A DNA stretch of 64,000 nt from Muriiphilus sp048268845 (GCA_048268845.1 JBLWUQ010000014.1:1-64000), one strand, 5' to 3'. Shown: positions 54,244 to 63,468, numbered from the stretch's first letter. Made by a program: numbers and translations. The notes: generated from the sequence alone by a model not told the origin.

Positions 54244-55154
54244 GTATCGAGATCATCCCGTTCGAGGCAGAGAGCCTTCTGGACTGGACCGCCCTGACCG
54301 ATGCGCTCATCGAGGGCCACACCCGCCCGCGCGCCGAGATCGGCGACACCTTCCTCTATCGCGACACCGACACGCTTCTGTCGCGCGCCGCATGGGTCGA
54401 CGGCATGGGCATCGCGGTCAAGTCCGCGACGGTGTTTCCGGGCAATCCGGGGGCCGGCAAGCCGATGATCAACGGCGCCGTGATGCTTTATGCCGACGAT
54501 GACGGCACGCCCGAGGCTCTGGTCGATTTCCATCTGGTGACCAAGTGGAAGACGGCGGGCGATTCGCTGCTTGGCGCACGGCTGCTGGCGCGGCCCGACA
54601 GCGAGTGCATCCTGATCGTCGGCGCGGGCGCCGTCGCCCGCTCGCTGCGCGAGGCTTACGGCGCGCTGTTTCCGAAAGCCCGCTTCATGGTCTGGAACCG
54701 AAGCCCGGCCGGGGCCGAGGCGATGGCCGCGACCTGCCCCGACACCGTGGTGGCGACCGATCTGGAAACCGCCGTGCGCTCCGCCGATATCGTCACCTCC
54801 GCCACCATGTCGCGCGAGCCGATCATCAAGGGCGACTGGCTGCAACCGGGCCAGCACATCGACCTGATCGGCGCCTATCGCCCCGACATGCGCGAGGCCG
54901 ACGACACCGCGCTGAGGCGCGCGCATCTGTTCATGGACAGCCGCGCCACGGTGCTCGACCATATCGGCGAGTTCAAGATCCCGCTCGAGGCTGGCACGAT
55001 CACCCGCGATGCCGTGCGCGGCGATTTCTACGACATCGCCAGCGGCGCGTTCCGGCGCGCGCCCGAGGATATCACCCTGTTCAAGAACGGCGGCGGCGCG
55101 CATCTCGACCTGATGACCAGCCGCTATATCCTCGACGCGTGGCGGCGGCGGTGA
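54240..55154 (+). CDS. Ornithine cyclodeaminase / mu-crystallin family protein
   Basis: This 304-residue NAD(P)-binding protein has the Rossmann motif CILIVGAGAVARSLREAY (about 121-138), the substrate segment AVKSATVFPGNPG, and a C-terminal LFKNGGGAHLDL as in the family. Members reduce ketimines or cyclise ornithine; the precise reaction is not assignable. It is translationally coupled to the HAD gene. Confidence 0.92.
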   Translation: MSIEIIPFEAESLLDWTALTDALIEGHTRPRAEIGDTFLYRDTDTLLSRAAWVDGMGIAVKSATVFPGNPGAGKPMINGAVMLYADDDGTPEALVDFHLVTKWKTAGDSLLGARLLARPDSECILIVGAGAVARSLREAYGALFPKARFMVWNRSPAGAEAMAATCPDTVVATDLETAVRSADIVTSATMSREPIIKGDWLQPGQHIDLIGAYRPDMREADDTALRRAHLFMDSRATVLDHIGEFKIPLEAGTITRDAVRGDFYDIASGAFRRAPEDITLFKNGGGAHLDLMTSRYILDAWRRR

Positions 55155-55233
55155 CGGAAATCTCCGCTACCCACAGTTGCGCAGCGCCGCGACTACCGGC
55201 ACACTCGCACAAGGTCGGTATGGCGCGGATGAC

Positions 55234-56166
55234 ATGATCTGGATCGCGATTCTCGCAGTGTTGCTGCTTCTGGCGGCAGCGCCTTTCGTTTTCGAGGCGC
55301 TCCGGCGTCCGATGAACGCCGCCAGCCGCGCCGGCGCGCCCGGCCAGTTTGCCGAGCTGAGCCGCGGCACCACGCACTACCAATGGCACGGTCCGAAATC
55401 CGACCGCATCCTCGTGATGGTCCACGGCCTCACGACCCCCTCATGGGTGTTCTCGGGGCTGATCCGGGGCCTGTTGATGATGCGCTATCGCATCCTGACC
55501 TATGATCTCTATGGCCGGGGCTACTCCGACCGGCCGATGGACCACCAGACGCTTGCGCTGCACGCCGACCAGCTTGCCGAACTGATCGACGCGGCGGGCA
55601 TCCGCGTGCCGGTGACGCTGCTTGGCTATTCGATGGGCGGGGCGATCGCGACGCTGTTCACCGCTGACGAACCCGACCGGGTCGAACGCCTGATCCTGCT
55701 GGCGCCGACCGGCATCCGCTATTCGCCCTCGCCGCTGCTGACCACGGCACGGATCTGGGGCAAGGCGGGCGATTGGCTCTGGGGGCTTCTGGGCGGCGCC
55801 TACCTGCGCCGCAACGCCGCGCGCGACGCCAAGGCGCCGACCGTCATTCCCGACCTGACCGACCGGATCGCGCTCGAGGTTGATACGCGCGGCTATCTGC
55901 GCTCGGTCCTGTCGTCGGAACGCCATGCGCTGAGCGAGACGCTGGAAAAGGAACACCGCGAGATTGCGGCGATGTATATCCCGACCCTGGCGATCTGGGC
56001 CGAGAACGACGCCCTCATTCCGGTGGCGGCGGTCGGAGAACTGGCGCGCTGGAACCGGCAGGTGCGCCAGGAGGTGATACCCGGCGCGACGCACTCGCTG
56101 GCCTATACCGCGCCGAAAGAGGTGCTGGCGGCGATCCGCGATTTCCTGCGCGAAGTGCCGGAGTAG
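55234..56166 (+). CDS. Alpha/beta hydrolase, membrane anchored
   Basis: This 310-residue protein has an N-terminal membrane helix (about 1-20) and an alpha/beta hydrolase domain with oxyanion motif VMVHGLTT, nucleophile elbow GYSMGGAIA, acid in WAENDALIPV and base in GATHSLAYT. Members hydrolyse esters or lipids; substrate unknown. I chose the start at 55234 to place the hydrophobic stretch at the N terminus. It is convergent with fmt. Confidence 0.9.
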   Translation: MIWIAILAVLLLLAAAPFVFEALRRPMNAASRAGAPGQFAELSRGTTHYQWHGPKSDRILVMVHGLTTPSWVFSGLIRGLLMMRYRILTYDLYGRGYSDRPMDHQTLALHADQLAELIDAAGIRVPVTLLGYSMGGAIATLFTADEPDRVERLILLAPTGIRYSPSPLLTTARIWGKAGDWLWGLLGGAYLRRNAARDAKAPTVIPDLTDRIALEVDTRGYLRSVLSSERHALSETLEKEHREIAAMYIPTLAIWAENDALIPVAAVGELARWNRQVRQEVIPGATHSLAYTAPKEVLAAIRDFLREVPE

Positions 56167-56167
56167 C

Positions 56168-57067
56168 TCAGTCCACGCGCGCGGGCATGTCAAAGCCGCG
56201 CAGGAACTCGCCCGCCTCCATCGCCCGCTTGCCGGGCCGCTGGGCGCGGGTGATCTCGACCGCGCCATCGCCACAGGCGACGGTCAGAGGCGCGATGATC
56301 GTGCCGGGGGCGGCGTCACCGGCCACGACGCGCGACGCCAAGAGCTTCACCCGCTCGCCCGCCATCTCGCACCACGCACCCGGAAACGGCGAAAGCCCCC
56401 GGATCAGCCGGTCGACCTCGGTCGCCGGCCGGGTCCAGTCCACACGCGCCTCGGCCTTGTCGATCTTGGCGGCATAGGTCACGCCATCTTCCGGCTGCGG
56501 CACGGGTGTCAGGCTGTCGAGTTGCCCCAGCGCCGCGACAATCGCCGCCGCCCCGAGTGCCGACAGCCTGTCATGCACTTCGCCGGTGGTTTCCTCCGTC
56601 CCGATCGGCGTTGCGCGACACAGCAGCACCGCCCCGGTATCAAGCCCCGCGTCCATCTGCATGATGCAGACACCGGTTTCGCCGTCGCCCGCCATCACCG
56701 CCCGATGGATCGGCGCCGCCCCGCGCCAGCGCGGCAACAGCGAGGCGTGGATATTCAGACAGCCTTGCCGGGGCGCATCCAGCACCGCCTGCGGCAGGAT
56801 CAGCCCATAGGCCACCACCACCGCGACATCGGCCCCGAGCGCGGCAAACTCCGCCTGAGCCTCGGGCGATTTCAGCGAAGCCGGATGGCGCACCGCAAGC
56901 CCCAATTCCAGCGCGCGGGCGTGAACCGGCGTCGGGCGCGCCTTCTTGCCCCGACCCGCCGGGCGCGGCGGCTGACAATAGACGCAGGCGATCTGATGCC
57001 CGGCCTCCACCAGCGCATCCAGCACCGGCACGGAAAACTCCGGCGTTCCCATGAAAACGATCTTCAT
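56168..57067 (-). CDS. fmt: Methionyl-tRNA formyltransferase
   Basis: This 299-residue enzyme formylates initiator Met-tRNA. The catalytic region reads NIHASLLPRWRGAAPI (Asn and His) and MQMDAGLDTGAV (Asp), with MGTPEFSVPVLDAL at the N terminus. Its ATG overlaps the stop of the last deformylase-like gene (ATGA). It ends the def-def-def-fmt operon, which controls both addition and removal of the N-formyl group. Confidence 0.97.
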   Translation of the reverse strand: MKIVFMGTPEFSVPVLDALVEAGHQIACVYCQPPRPAGRGKKARPTPVHARALELGLAVRHPASLKSPEAQAEFAALGADVAVVVAYGLILPQAVLDAPRQGCLNIHASLLPRWRGAAPIHRAVMAGDGETGVCIMQMDAGLDTGAVLLCRATPIGTEETTGEVHDRLSALGAAAIVAALGQLDSLTPVPQPEDGVTYAAKIDKAEARVDWTRPATEVDRLIRGLSPFPGAWCEMAGERVKLLASRVVAGDAAPGTIIAPLTVACGDGAVEITRAQRPGKRAMEAGEFLRGFDMPARVD

Positions 57068-57561
57068 CGCATCAGCTTTCTGGCCCGCGCGATCAGCCGG
57101 TCGCGCTTGAGCTTGGAGAGGTGGTCGAAATACATCCGCCCGTTCAGATGGTCGATCTGGTGCTGCACGCTGGTCGCCCAGAGATGGACAAAATCACGCT
57201 CCTCGCTCTCGCCGCTCTCGTTCAGAAACCGCACCGTCACGGCGCGCGGGCGCGCGATGCTGGCGGCGACGCCGGGCAGGTTCGGGCTGGCCTCGTCATG
57301 CTCGCGCATCTGGGCGCTGGCGTGCAGCACCTCGGGGTTGGCCATGCGCAAGACCTGCCCGCGCGATTCAGAGGCATCGACCACGGCGAGGCGCTGCATG
57401 ATGCCAAGCTGCACGGCGGCCAGCCCGACACCGGGCATCGCCTCCATCGCCAGCGTCATCTCGTCCCAGATCGCGCGAATCTCGTCGGTGATCGCCGCAA
57501 CGGGAGCGGCGGCAGTGCGCAGGCGCTTGTCGGGCCACATCACGAAGGGGCGATGGCTCAT
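57064..57561 (-). CDS. Degenerate peptide deformylase-like protein
   Basis: This 165-residue protein is a peptide deformylase homologue with altered catalytic motifs. Motif 1 is GVGLAAVQ (44-51), close to GxGLAAxQ. Motif 2 is EASPNLP (90-96) instead of EGCLS(I)P, so the metal-binding Cys aligns with Ser92. Motif 3 is QHQIDHLNG (133-141) instead of QHExDHLxG, so the catalytic Glu aligns with Gln135. The histidines remain. It is probably inactive as a classical deformylase. It is coupled at both ends (ATGA). Confidence 0.88.
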   Translation of the reverse strand: MSHRPFVMWPDKRLRTAAAPVAAITDEIRAIWDEMTLAMEAMPGVGLAAVQLGIMQRLAVVDASESRGQVLRMANPEVLHASAQMREHDEASPNLPGVAASIARPRAVTVRFLNESGESEERDFVHLWATSVQHQIDHLNGRMYFDHLSKLKRDRLIARARKLMR

Positions 57562-58052
57562 CCAGCATACTCCACGATTGCACTGGCGCGCGCCGCTTCA
57601 TCGAGCCGGTCGAAGGTCACAAGTCCGTCGAGGTGATCGTATTCATGCTGCACCACGCGCGCCGCGACGCCGGTCAGATCGGCGACTTGGCGCATCCCGT
57701 CCAGATCGGTCCAGCCGACACGGATCGCCACCGGGCGCATGATGCTGGTGGTGATGCCGGGGATCGACAGGCAGCCCTCGTCCATCGCGACCTCCTCGAC
57801 CGATGCCCCGAGGATCTCCGGGTCGATCATCACCACCGGCGCGCGCTCGGCCTCTTTCCAATGCGCGTCCATCACGAACAGGCGGATCAACCGCCCGACC
57901 TGCGGCGCGGCCAGCCCCCGGCCCGGCGCGTCATACATCGTCACCAGCATGTCGGCGGCCAGTGTGCGGATCTCGTCGGTGATCTCGCCCACCGGATCGC
58001 AGGCCGTGGCCAAGCGCGCATCCGGCCAGCGCAGGATCGGCAGGACCGCCAT
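57558..58052 (-). CDS. def: Peptide deformylase, second copy
   Basis: This 164-residue deformylase removes formyl from nascent proteins. The motifs are GRGLAAPQ (45-52), EGCLSIP and QHEYDHLDG, so all metal and catalytic residues are intact. The Arg in motif 1 replaces the usual Val or Ile. The ATG shares one base with the first def stop (TGATG) and the stop overlaps the third copy. It diverges clearly from the first copy, so the pair is not a recent duplication. Confidence 0.95.
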   Translation of the reverse strand: MAVLPILRWPDARLATACDPVGEITDEIRTLAADMLVTMYDAPGRGLAAPQVGRLIRLFVMDAHWKEAERAPVVMIDPEILGASVEEVAMDEGCLSIPGITTSIMRPVAIRVGWTDLDGMRQVADLTGVAARVVQHEYDHLDGLVTFDRLDEAARASAIVEYAG

Positions 58053-58582
58053 CAGGCGCGCGTCCGCTCGCGTTTCATCTTCTGCGACTTGCGGGTCATC
58101 ATCTGGCGCTTCATCGGGCTGAGGTAGTCGATGAACAGCTTGCCGTTCAGATGGTCGATCTCGTGTTGCAGCACGGTCGCGGTAAAACCGGCAAAGTCGG
58201 CGTCATGTTCATTGCCATCGCGGTCGATCCAGCGAATGCGGACCTCGGCCGGGCGGGTGACTTCGGCATATTGCTCGGGGATCGACAGGCACCCTTCCTC
58301 ATAGACCGAGGTGTCGTCGGACGAGAGCAGGATTTCCGGGTTGAACATGATGATCGGCTTGGGCGCCGCGTTCGGGTCTTTGACCGGATCGGCCACGATC
58401 AGCCGTTGCAGCACACCGATCTGCGGCGCGGCCAGCCCGACGCCCGGCGCGTCATACATCGTCTCAAGCATGTCATCGGCCAGCAGGCGCAACGCATCGG
58501 ACAGGTCCGGCACGGCGTCTGCGACCTTCTTGAGGCGCGGGTCGGGGTGGATCAGGATCGGACGAATGCTCATGCGGGTCAT
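58052..58582 (-). CDS. def: Peptide deformylase, first copy
   Basis: This 176-residue enzyme is the canonical deformylase of the operon, with GVGLAAPQIG, EGCLSIP and QHEIDHLNG all intact and a basic C-terminal tail. An internal ATG at 58573 (MSIRPILIHPDPRLKK) is the start expected from the family; the ATG at 58582 lies three codons earlier, and neither has a strong ribosome site. It leads the def-def-def-fmt run and is divergent from the C-S lyase gene. Confidence 0.96.
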   Translation of the reverse strand: MTRMSIRPILIHPDPRLKKVADAVPDLSDALRLLADDMLETMYDAPGVGLAAPQIGVLQRLIVADPVKDPNAAPKPIIMFNPEILLSSDDTSVYEEGCLSIPEQYAEVTRPAEVRIRWIDRDGNEHDADFAGFTATVLQHEIDHLNGKLFIDYLSPMKRQMMTRKSQKMKRERTRA

Positions 58583-58687
58583 TTAGGACAATGGCGAAAA
58601 GCCTGCAATGGGGCACAGGGCCGGGCGGCGCCTTCGGCCTTGCACACACCCCTTCTGCTGATACCTTCACCCAAAACAGGAGCCGCC

Positions 58688-59857
58688 ATGAATTTCGACG
58701 AGATCATCGACCGCACGGGCACCCATTCGGTGAAATGGGACGCGATGGAAAAGCTCTATGGCGTGTCGCCTGACGACGGCATCTCGATGTGGGTGGCCGA
58801 CATGGATTTCCGCGCCGCCGAGCCGATCCAGACGGCGCTGCAGAAAATGCTCGACCACGGCATCTATGGCTATTACGGCGACGATGCCAGCTACCGCGCC
58901 GCGATCTGTTGGTGGATGGCCGAGCGCCACGGCTGGACCGTCGATCCGGAGGCGATCTTCACGACGCATGGGCTGGTGAACGGCACCGCCCTGTGCGTCG
59001 ACACCTTCACCAAACCCGGCGATGGCGTGGTCCTGTTCACCCCGGTCTATCACGCCTTCGCCAAGGTCATCCGCGCCGCCGGGCGCGAGGTGGTGGAATG
59101 TGAGATGGTGAACGACGCCGGGCGCTACGGCCTCGATTTCGACGCCTGGGACGCGCAGATGACCGGGCGCGAAACCATGCTGGTGCTCTGCTCGCCGCAC
59201 AACCCCGGCGGCCGGGTCTGGACCCGCGCCGAGCTTGAGGGTGTCGCGGCCTTCGCCAGACGGCACGACCTGATCCTTGTGTCGGACGAGATCCACCACG
59301 ACCTCGTGTTCCCCGGCACCACCCATATCCCGATGGCGCTGATCAAAGGCATCGCCGACCGGCTGGTGATGATGAGCGCCACCACCAAGACCTTCAACAT
59401 CGCCGGCAGCCATTCCGGCAACGTCATCATCCCCGACGAGACGCTGCGCTCCCGCTTCGCGGATCGGATGGCGGCGCTGGGCATGTCGGCCAACAGCTTC
59501 GGGCTGGTGATGGCCGAAGCCGCCTACAGCCCCGCGGGTGCAGCCTGGGTCGACGCGCTGGTCAACTATCTCGACGGCAACCGCAAGCTGTTCGATGACG
59601 GCATCAACGCCATTTCGGGCCTCGCCTCGATGCCGCTCGAGGCCACCTATCTGGCCTGGGTCGATTTCACCGGCACCGGCATGTCGCGCGAGGATTTCAC
59701 CCGGCGGGTCGAGCAGGATGCCCGCATCGCCGCCAACCACGGGCCGAGCTTCGGCAAGGGCGGCGAGAGCTTCCTGCGCTTCAACCTCGCCACGCCGCGC
59801 GCCCGCGTCGCCCAGGCGGTCGAGCGGTTGCAGGCGGCGTTCTCCGACCTGCAATGA
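58688..59857 (+). CDS. PatB/MalY-type C-S lyase (class I/II PLP enzyme)
   Basis: This 389-residue PLP enzyme has Lys234 in SATTKTFNIAG, the HNPGGRVW cofactor segment (171-178), SDEIHHDLV (199-207) and the family N terminus WDAMEKLYG and SMWVADMDF. Members cleave cystathionine or cysteine conjugates to thiols, ammonia and pyruvate. The start at 58688 gives the family N terminus. Its stop overlaps the L,D-transpeptidase start (ATGA). Confidence 0.93.
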   Translation: MNFDEIIDRTGTHSVKWDAMEKLYGVSPDDGISMWVADMDFRAAEPIQTALQKMLDHGIYGYYGDDASYRAAICWWMAERHGWTVDPEAIFTTHGLVNGTALCVDTFTKPGDGVVLFTPVYHAFAKVIRAAGREVVECEMVNDAGRYGLDFDAWDAQMTGRETMLVLCSPHNPGGRVWTRAELEGVAAFARRHDLILVSDEIHHDLVFPGTTHIPMALIKGIADRLVMMSATTKTFNIAGSHSGNVIIPDETLRSRFADRMAALGMSANSFGLVMAEAAYSPAGAAWVDALVNYLDGNRKLFDDGINAISGLASMPLEATYLAWVDFTGTGMSREDFTRRVEQDARIAANHGPSFGKGGESFLRFNLATPRARVAQAVERLQAAFSDLQ

Positions 59858-60399
59858 GGCGCGCGGTCAGGCGCATCGCGGCGCTGGTGTTTTTCGTCGC
59901 GATCGGTCTGGCCGGTTTCGTCGCCTATCAGCGCTACATCGCGCCGCCCGTCACGCCGCCGCCGCTGGCGCCGATCACCGGCCAGATCGACCGTATCCTG
60001 ATCGAGAAATCCGACCGTCGCCTGACAATCTACCGCGAGGGCGAGGCGCTGCGGACCTACCGCGTCGCGCTGGGCTTCGCGCCTGATGGCGACAAGGAGC
60101 GGCAGGGCGACGGCAAGACCCCCGAGGGCATTTTCCGCATCGACCGGCGCAATCCCGAGAGCGCCTATCACCTGTCGCTGGGGCTGGATTATCCGCACCC
60201 CGACGACCGCGCGCGCGCCGCGGCGGGCGGCTATTCGCCGGGCGGCGACATCTTCATCCACGGCCAGCCCAACGGCTTCGGCGCGGTCGGAACGCTGCCC
60301 TATGACTGGACCGAAGGCTGCATCGCGGTGCCAGATGCGGTGATCGAGGAGCTTTGGCGGATCACCCCCATCGGCACCGAGGTCGAGATCCGGCCCTGA
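59854..60399 (+). CDS. L,D-transpeptidase (YkuD domain)
   Basis: This 181-residue protein has an N-terminal membrane helix (about 8-25) and a YkuD domain with His136 in IFIHGQP and catalytic Cys156 in WTEGCIAVPD. Such enzymes form 3-3 peptidoglycan cross-links or anchor proteins in the periplasm. The gene is translationally coupled to the C-S lyase and convergent with folK. Confidence 0.94.
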   Translation: MRRAVRRIAALVFFVAIGLAGFVAYQRYIAPPVTPPPLAPITGQIDRILIEKSDRRLTIYREGEALRTYRVALGFAPDGDKERQGDGKTPEGIFRIDRRNPESAYHLSLGLDYPHPDDRARAAAGGYSPGGDIFIHGQPNGFGAVGTLPYDWTEGCIAVPDAVIEELWRITPIGTEVEIRP

Positions 60400-60405
60400 G
60401 GCGGC

Positions 60406-60957
60406 CTACACCAGCGGCACGATATCGGCGATGTCATCAGCCGGCAGCGCATCGCGCATTTCCGCCAGGGTGCGGCCAAGGACCGGATGGCGCCAATCCG
60501 GCGCGACCTCGGCGGCGGGCACCAGCACGAAGGCGCGGTCCTGAAGCCGCGGATGCGGCAGGATCAGCCCCTCCGGCGCGACCTCGCGTTGGTGCTCGGG
60601 CGCAAGCTCGATCCAGCGGCGCAGCGTGGCCAGATCGGGCAGCACCAGATCGCCCATCGCCAGCAGGTCGAGGTCGAGCGTGCGCACCGCCCAGCGTTCC
60701 TTGCGCACCCGGTCGAAATCCCGCTCGATCCGGTGCAGCCGCTCCAGCACCTCGCGCGGGCCAAGCGTAGTCTCGCACAGGACCGCGGCGTTGACGAAAT
60801 CCGGCCCCGCCCCTGCCGGAAAACAGGGCGTGCGGTAAAGCCGGCTCCGCGCCACGACCCGGATCGCTCCGTCGTCGATCTCGGCCATGGCCATCTCGAC
60901 GATCGCGCGCGGCGTTCCCTGACGCGACGTCGCGTTGCTGCCCAGCGCGATCAGCAT
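60406..60957 (-). CDS. folK: 2-amino-4-hydroxy-6-hydroxymethyldihydropteridine diphosphokinase
   Basis: This 183-residue enzyme transfers pyrophosphate from ATP in folate synthesis. The motifs are MLIALGSNATS at the start, the metal-binding RTLDLDLLAMGD and the C-terminal HPRLQDRAFVLVP. The start at 60957 matches the family; the longer frame adds an unrelated leader. It is divergent from the NYN-domain gene across a gap with a tandem repeat. Confidence 0.95.
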   Translation of the reverse strand: MLIALGSNATSRQGTPRAIVEMAMAEIDDGAIRVVARSRLYRTPCFPAGAGPDFVNAAVLCETTLGPREVLERLHRIERDFDRVRKERWAVRTLDLDLLAMGDLVLPDLATLRRWIELAPEHQREVAPEGLILPHPRLQDRAFVLVPAAEVAPDWRHPVLGRTLAEMRDALPADDIADIVPLV

Positions 60958-61043
60958 GTTTCCGCCCGCTTTCGCCGGACCGTCAGCTTGCGACACAACC
61001 ACAAATCCCTATCTTCTGAACATCGTTCGCCGGAACGCGCGCA

Positions 61044-61077
61044 CCCATACCACTCACGGGCCCATATCACTCACGGG
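61044..61077. repeat. 17-bp tandem repeat in the folK/NYN gap
   Basis: Two adjacent copies CCCATACCACTCACGGG and CCCATATCACTCACGGG differ by one base and lie 34 bases before the NYN gene start. They may be a twin operator or a slippage duplication. Confidence 0.8.
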
Positions 61078-61110
61078 CGGGACGGCGAAAGACATTCGAA
61101 AGGATAGATT

Positions 61111-61686
61111 ATGTTTTATCGGGACGAACGGCTCGCGCTGTTCATTGACGGCTCGAATCTTTACGCCGCCGCCAAGGCACTGGGGTTCGACATCGACTAC
61201 AAGCTGCTCCGGCAGGAGTTCATGCGCCGGGGCAAGCTGCTCCGGGCGTTCTACTACACCGCCTTGCTTGAAAACGACGACTATTCGCCGATCCGCCCGC
61301 TGGTGGACTGGCTGCAATACAACGGCTTCACCATGGTGACCAAGCCCGCCAAGGAGTTCACCGACTCGATGGGCCGGCGCAAGGTCAAGGGCAACATGGA
61401 CATCGAGCTTGCCGTCGACGCGATGGAGATCGCGCCGCATGTCGACCATATCGTTCTGTTCTCGGGCGACGGCGATTTCCGCCCGCTGGTCGAGGCGTTG
61501 CAGCGCAAGGGCGTGCGGATCTCGGTGGTGTCGACCATCCGCAGCCAGCCGCCGATGATCGCGGACGAACTGCGCCGGCAGGCCGACAACTTCATCGAGC
61601 TCGAGGAGCTCAAAGACGTGATCGGCCGCCCGCCGCGCGAACCGCGCATCGAGAGCCACGACGAAGAGGAAGACGTCGACGCCTGA
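61111..61686 (+). CDS. NYN-domain protein (LabA/DUF88 family)
   Basis: This 191-residue protein has the NYN (PIN-like) nuclease layout: first Asp in LALFIDGSNLYAAAKALG (about 13), central KGNMDIELAVDAM and a third acidic site in FSGDGDFRPLVEAL. NYN proteins are predicted ribonucleases, and a LabA relative affects circadian output in cyanobacteria. The C-terminal tail is acidic. A tandem repeat lies upstream and an intrinsic terminator downstream, so it is probably monocistronic. Confidence 0.93.
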   Translation: MFYRDERLALFIDGSNLYAAAKALGFDIDYKLLRQEFMRRGKLLRAFYYTALLENDDYSPIRPLVDWLQYNGFTMVTKPAKEFTDSMGRRKVKGNMDIELAVDAMEIAPHVDHIVLFSGDGDFRPLVEALQRKGVRISVVSTIRSQPPMIADELRRQADNFIELEELKDVIGRPPREPRIESHDEEEDVDA

Positions 61687-61706
61687 ACCGGCCCGACGAC
61701 CACGAC

Positions 61707-61742
61707 AAGGCCCGGGCATCGACGCCTGGGCCTTGTGCTTTT
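61707..61742 (+). terminator. Intrinsic terminator after the NYN gene
   Basis: The stem AAGGCCCGGGC / GCCTGGGCCTT (one G-T pair) with loop ATCGAC is followed by TGTGCTTTT. Confidence 0.88.
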
Positions 61743-61826
61743 CCAGCACCCCGATTCCATGCTGTTGCGGCAGGAAGGCTCCTGCTAGCCTCGGACACGT
61801 CCGCGACGAGCGCGTTCGGAGGCCCG

Positions 61827-63389
61827 ATGATTCTCTACCTTCTCAAACTCATCGGCTCGACGGTGATTGTCGCCACGGTCCTGATCGTCGCGGCGCGGTT
61901 CATGTTTCCGCTGCCCTCGCTTGCCGACCGGAAGGTGTCGCGCGCGCTGCCGCCCTCGGAGCTGACCATGCTGGGGCAGTCGCTCCTGCCGCAGATGGCG
62001 GCGCATCCCGGCCTGTCCGGCGTGGTGCCGCTGCAAGCCGGGCCCGACGCCTTTGCCTCGCGCTACCTGCTGGCCGAAGCGGCCGAGCAGTCGATAGATG
62101 TGCGCTACTACATCTGGCAGGACGATGCCTCGGGCATCCTGCTGCTCGATGCGCTGCGCCGCGCGGCGATACGCGGCGTCAGGGTGCGGCTGCTGCTCGA
62201 CGACAACGGGATCAATGGCCTCGACCCGATACTGGCGGCGCTGGAGGCGCTCGACACCTTCGAGGTGCGCCTGTTCAACCCCTTCACCTTCCGCCATCCG
62301 AAGTTCGCCTCGTTCCTGTTCGACTTTCCCCGGCTGAACCGTCGGATGCACAACAAGTCCTTCACCGTCGACAGCGTCGCCACCATCGTCGGCGGCCGCA
62401 ACATCGGCGACATCTATTTCGAGCGCGGCGCCGAGACGCATTATTTCGACCTCGACGTGCTTGCCGTCGGTGATGCCGCCGCCGATGTCGCCGAGGATTT
62501 CGACGCCTATTGGTCCAGCGGTTCGTCCTATCCGATCGCGCTGTTCGTGACGCCGCCGGCGGACGGGCTGGCGGCACTCGACCGGGCGCTGGTCAGGACA
62601 CAGGCGCAGGCCGACAGCCGCACCTACAACGAAACGCTCGCCACCTCGGGTTTCGTGCGCGGGCTGATCGACCGGACGCTGGAGCCGGAATGGGTCAAGA
62701 CCACGCTGGTCAGCGACGATCCGGCCAAGGGGCTTGGGCGGCTGGCGGACCGCAGCGGCCTGATGATCGCGCAGCTGTCTGAAATCCTCGGCTCGGCCAG
62801 CCGCAGCGTCGATCTGATCTCGGCCTATTTCGTGCCGGGCGAGCAGTTGATCGGCTATCTGACCGATGCGGCCGAAAGCGGCGTGCGCGTCCGCACCATG
62901 ACCAATTCGATGGAAGCGACCGACGTGCTGCTGGTCCATGCCGGCTATGTCTGGAAGCGCGACCCGCTGCTTGAAGCCGGGGTCGAACTGCTGGAACTGA
63001 AATCCGGCCGCGACCGTATTGCCGAGGCCGACGATTTCGGCATCCTCGGGTCATCCACCACCAGCCTGCACGCCAAGACCTTCATCATCGACGGCGAGAA
63101 GATCTTCATCGGCTCGTTCAACTTCGATCCCCGCTCCGCGCATCTGAACTGCGAGATGGGGTTCCTGATCGAAAGCCCCACGATATCGGCGCTGATGTCG
63201 GGGCAGATCGACGAATATGCCGCAGTCGCCGCCTATCGGGTCAGCCGCGACGCCTCGGGCACGCTGCAATGGATCGAGACCGACGAGGACGGCAACCAGA
63301 TCCGCCATACATCCGAGCCGCGCACCTCGGTGCCTGCCCGGCTTCTGGTGCGCGTCGTCGGCTGGCTGCCGATTACCTGGATGCTCTGA
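61827..63389 (+). CDS. Phospholipase D-family protein (cardiolipin-synthase-like)
   Basis: This 520-residue protein has an N-terminal membrane segment (about 5-27) and two HKD motifs, HNKSFTVDSVATIVGGRN (about 175-192) and HAKTFIIDGEKIFIGSFN (about 417-434). Members transfer phosphatidyl groups or hydrolyse phospholipids; the layout resembles cardiolipin synthases. GGAGG lies five bases before the ATG. A bidirectional terminator follows. Confidence 0.92.
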   Translation: MILYLLKLIGSTVIVATVLIVAARFMFPLPSLADRKVSRALPPSELTMLGQSLLPQMAAHPGLSGVVPLQAGPDAFASRYLLAEAAEQSIDVRYYIWQDDASGILLLDALRRAAIRGVRVRLLLDDNGINGLDPILAALEALDTFEVRLFNPFTFRHPKFASFLFDFPRLNRRMHNKSFTVDSVATIVGGRNIGDIYFERGAETHYFDLDVLAVGDAAADVAEDFDAYWSSGSSYPIALFVTPPADGLAALDRALVRTQAQADSRTYNETLATSGFVRGLIDRTLEPEWVKTTLVSDDPAKGLGRLADRSGLMIAQLSEILGSASRSVDLISAYFVPGEQLIGYLTDAAESGVRVRTMTNSMEATDVLLVHAGYVWKRDPLLEAGVELLELKSGRDRIAEADDFGILGSSTTSLHAKTFIIDGEKIFIGSFNFDPRSAHLNCEMGFLIESPTISALMSGQIDEYAAVAAYRVSRDASGTLQWIETDEDGNQIRHTSEPRTSVPARLLVRVVGWLPITWML

Positions 63390-63432
63390 ACCGAAGGTCG
63401 CTGTCGGAGCCTGAGCCATTTCCCGATGCGAA

Positions 63433-63460
63433 AAAGCCCGGACGGTCGCGTCCGGGCTTT
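63433..63460. terminator. Bidirectional terminator between PLD and cupin genes
   Basis: A perfect 12-bp stem AAAGCCCGGACG / CGTCCGGGCTTT with loop GTCG lies between the two convergent genes, with A's upstream and T's downstream. Confidence 0.93.
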
Positions 63461-63468
63461 GCTTGTGT

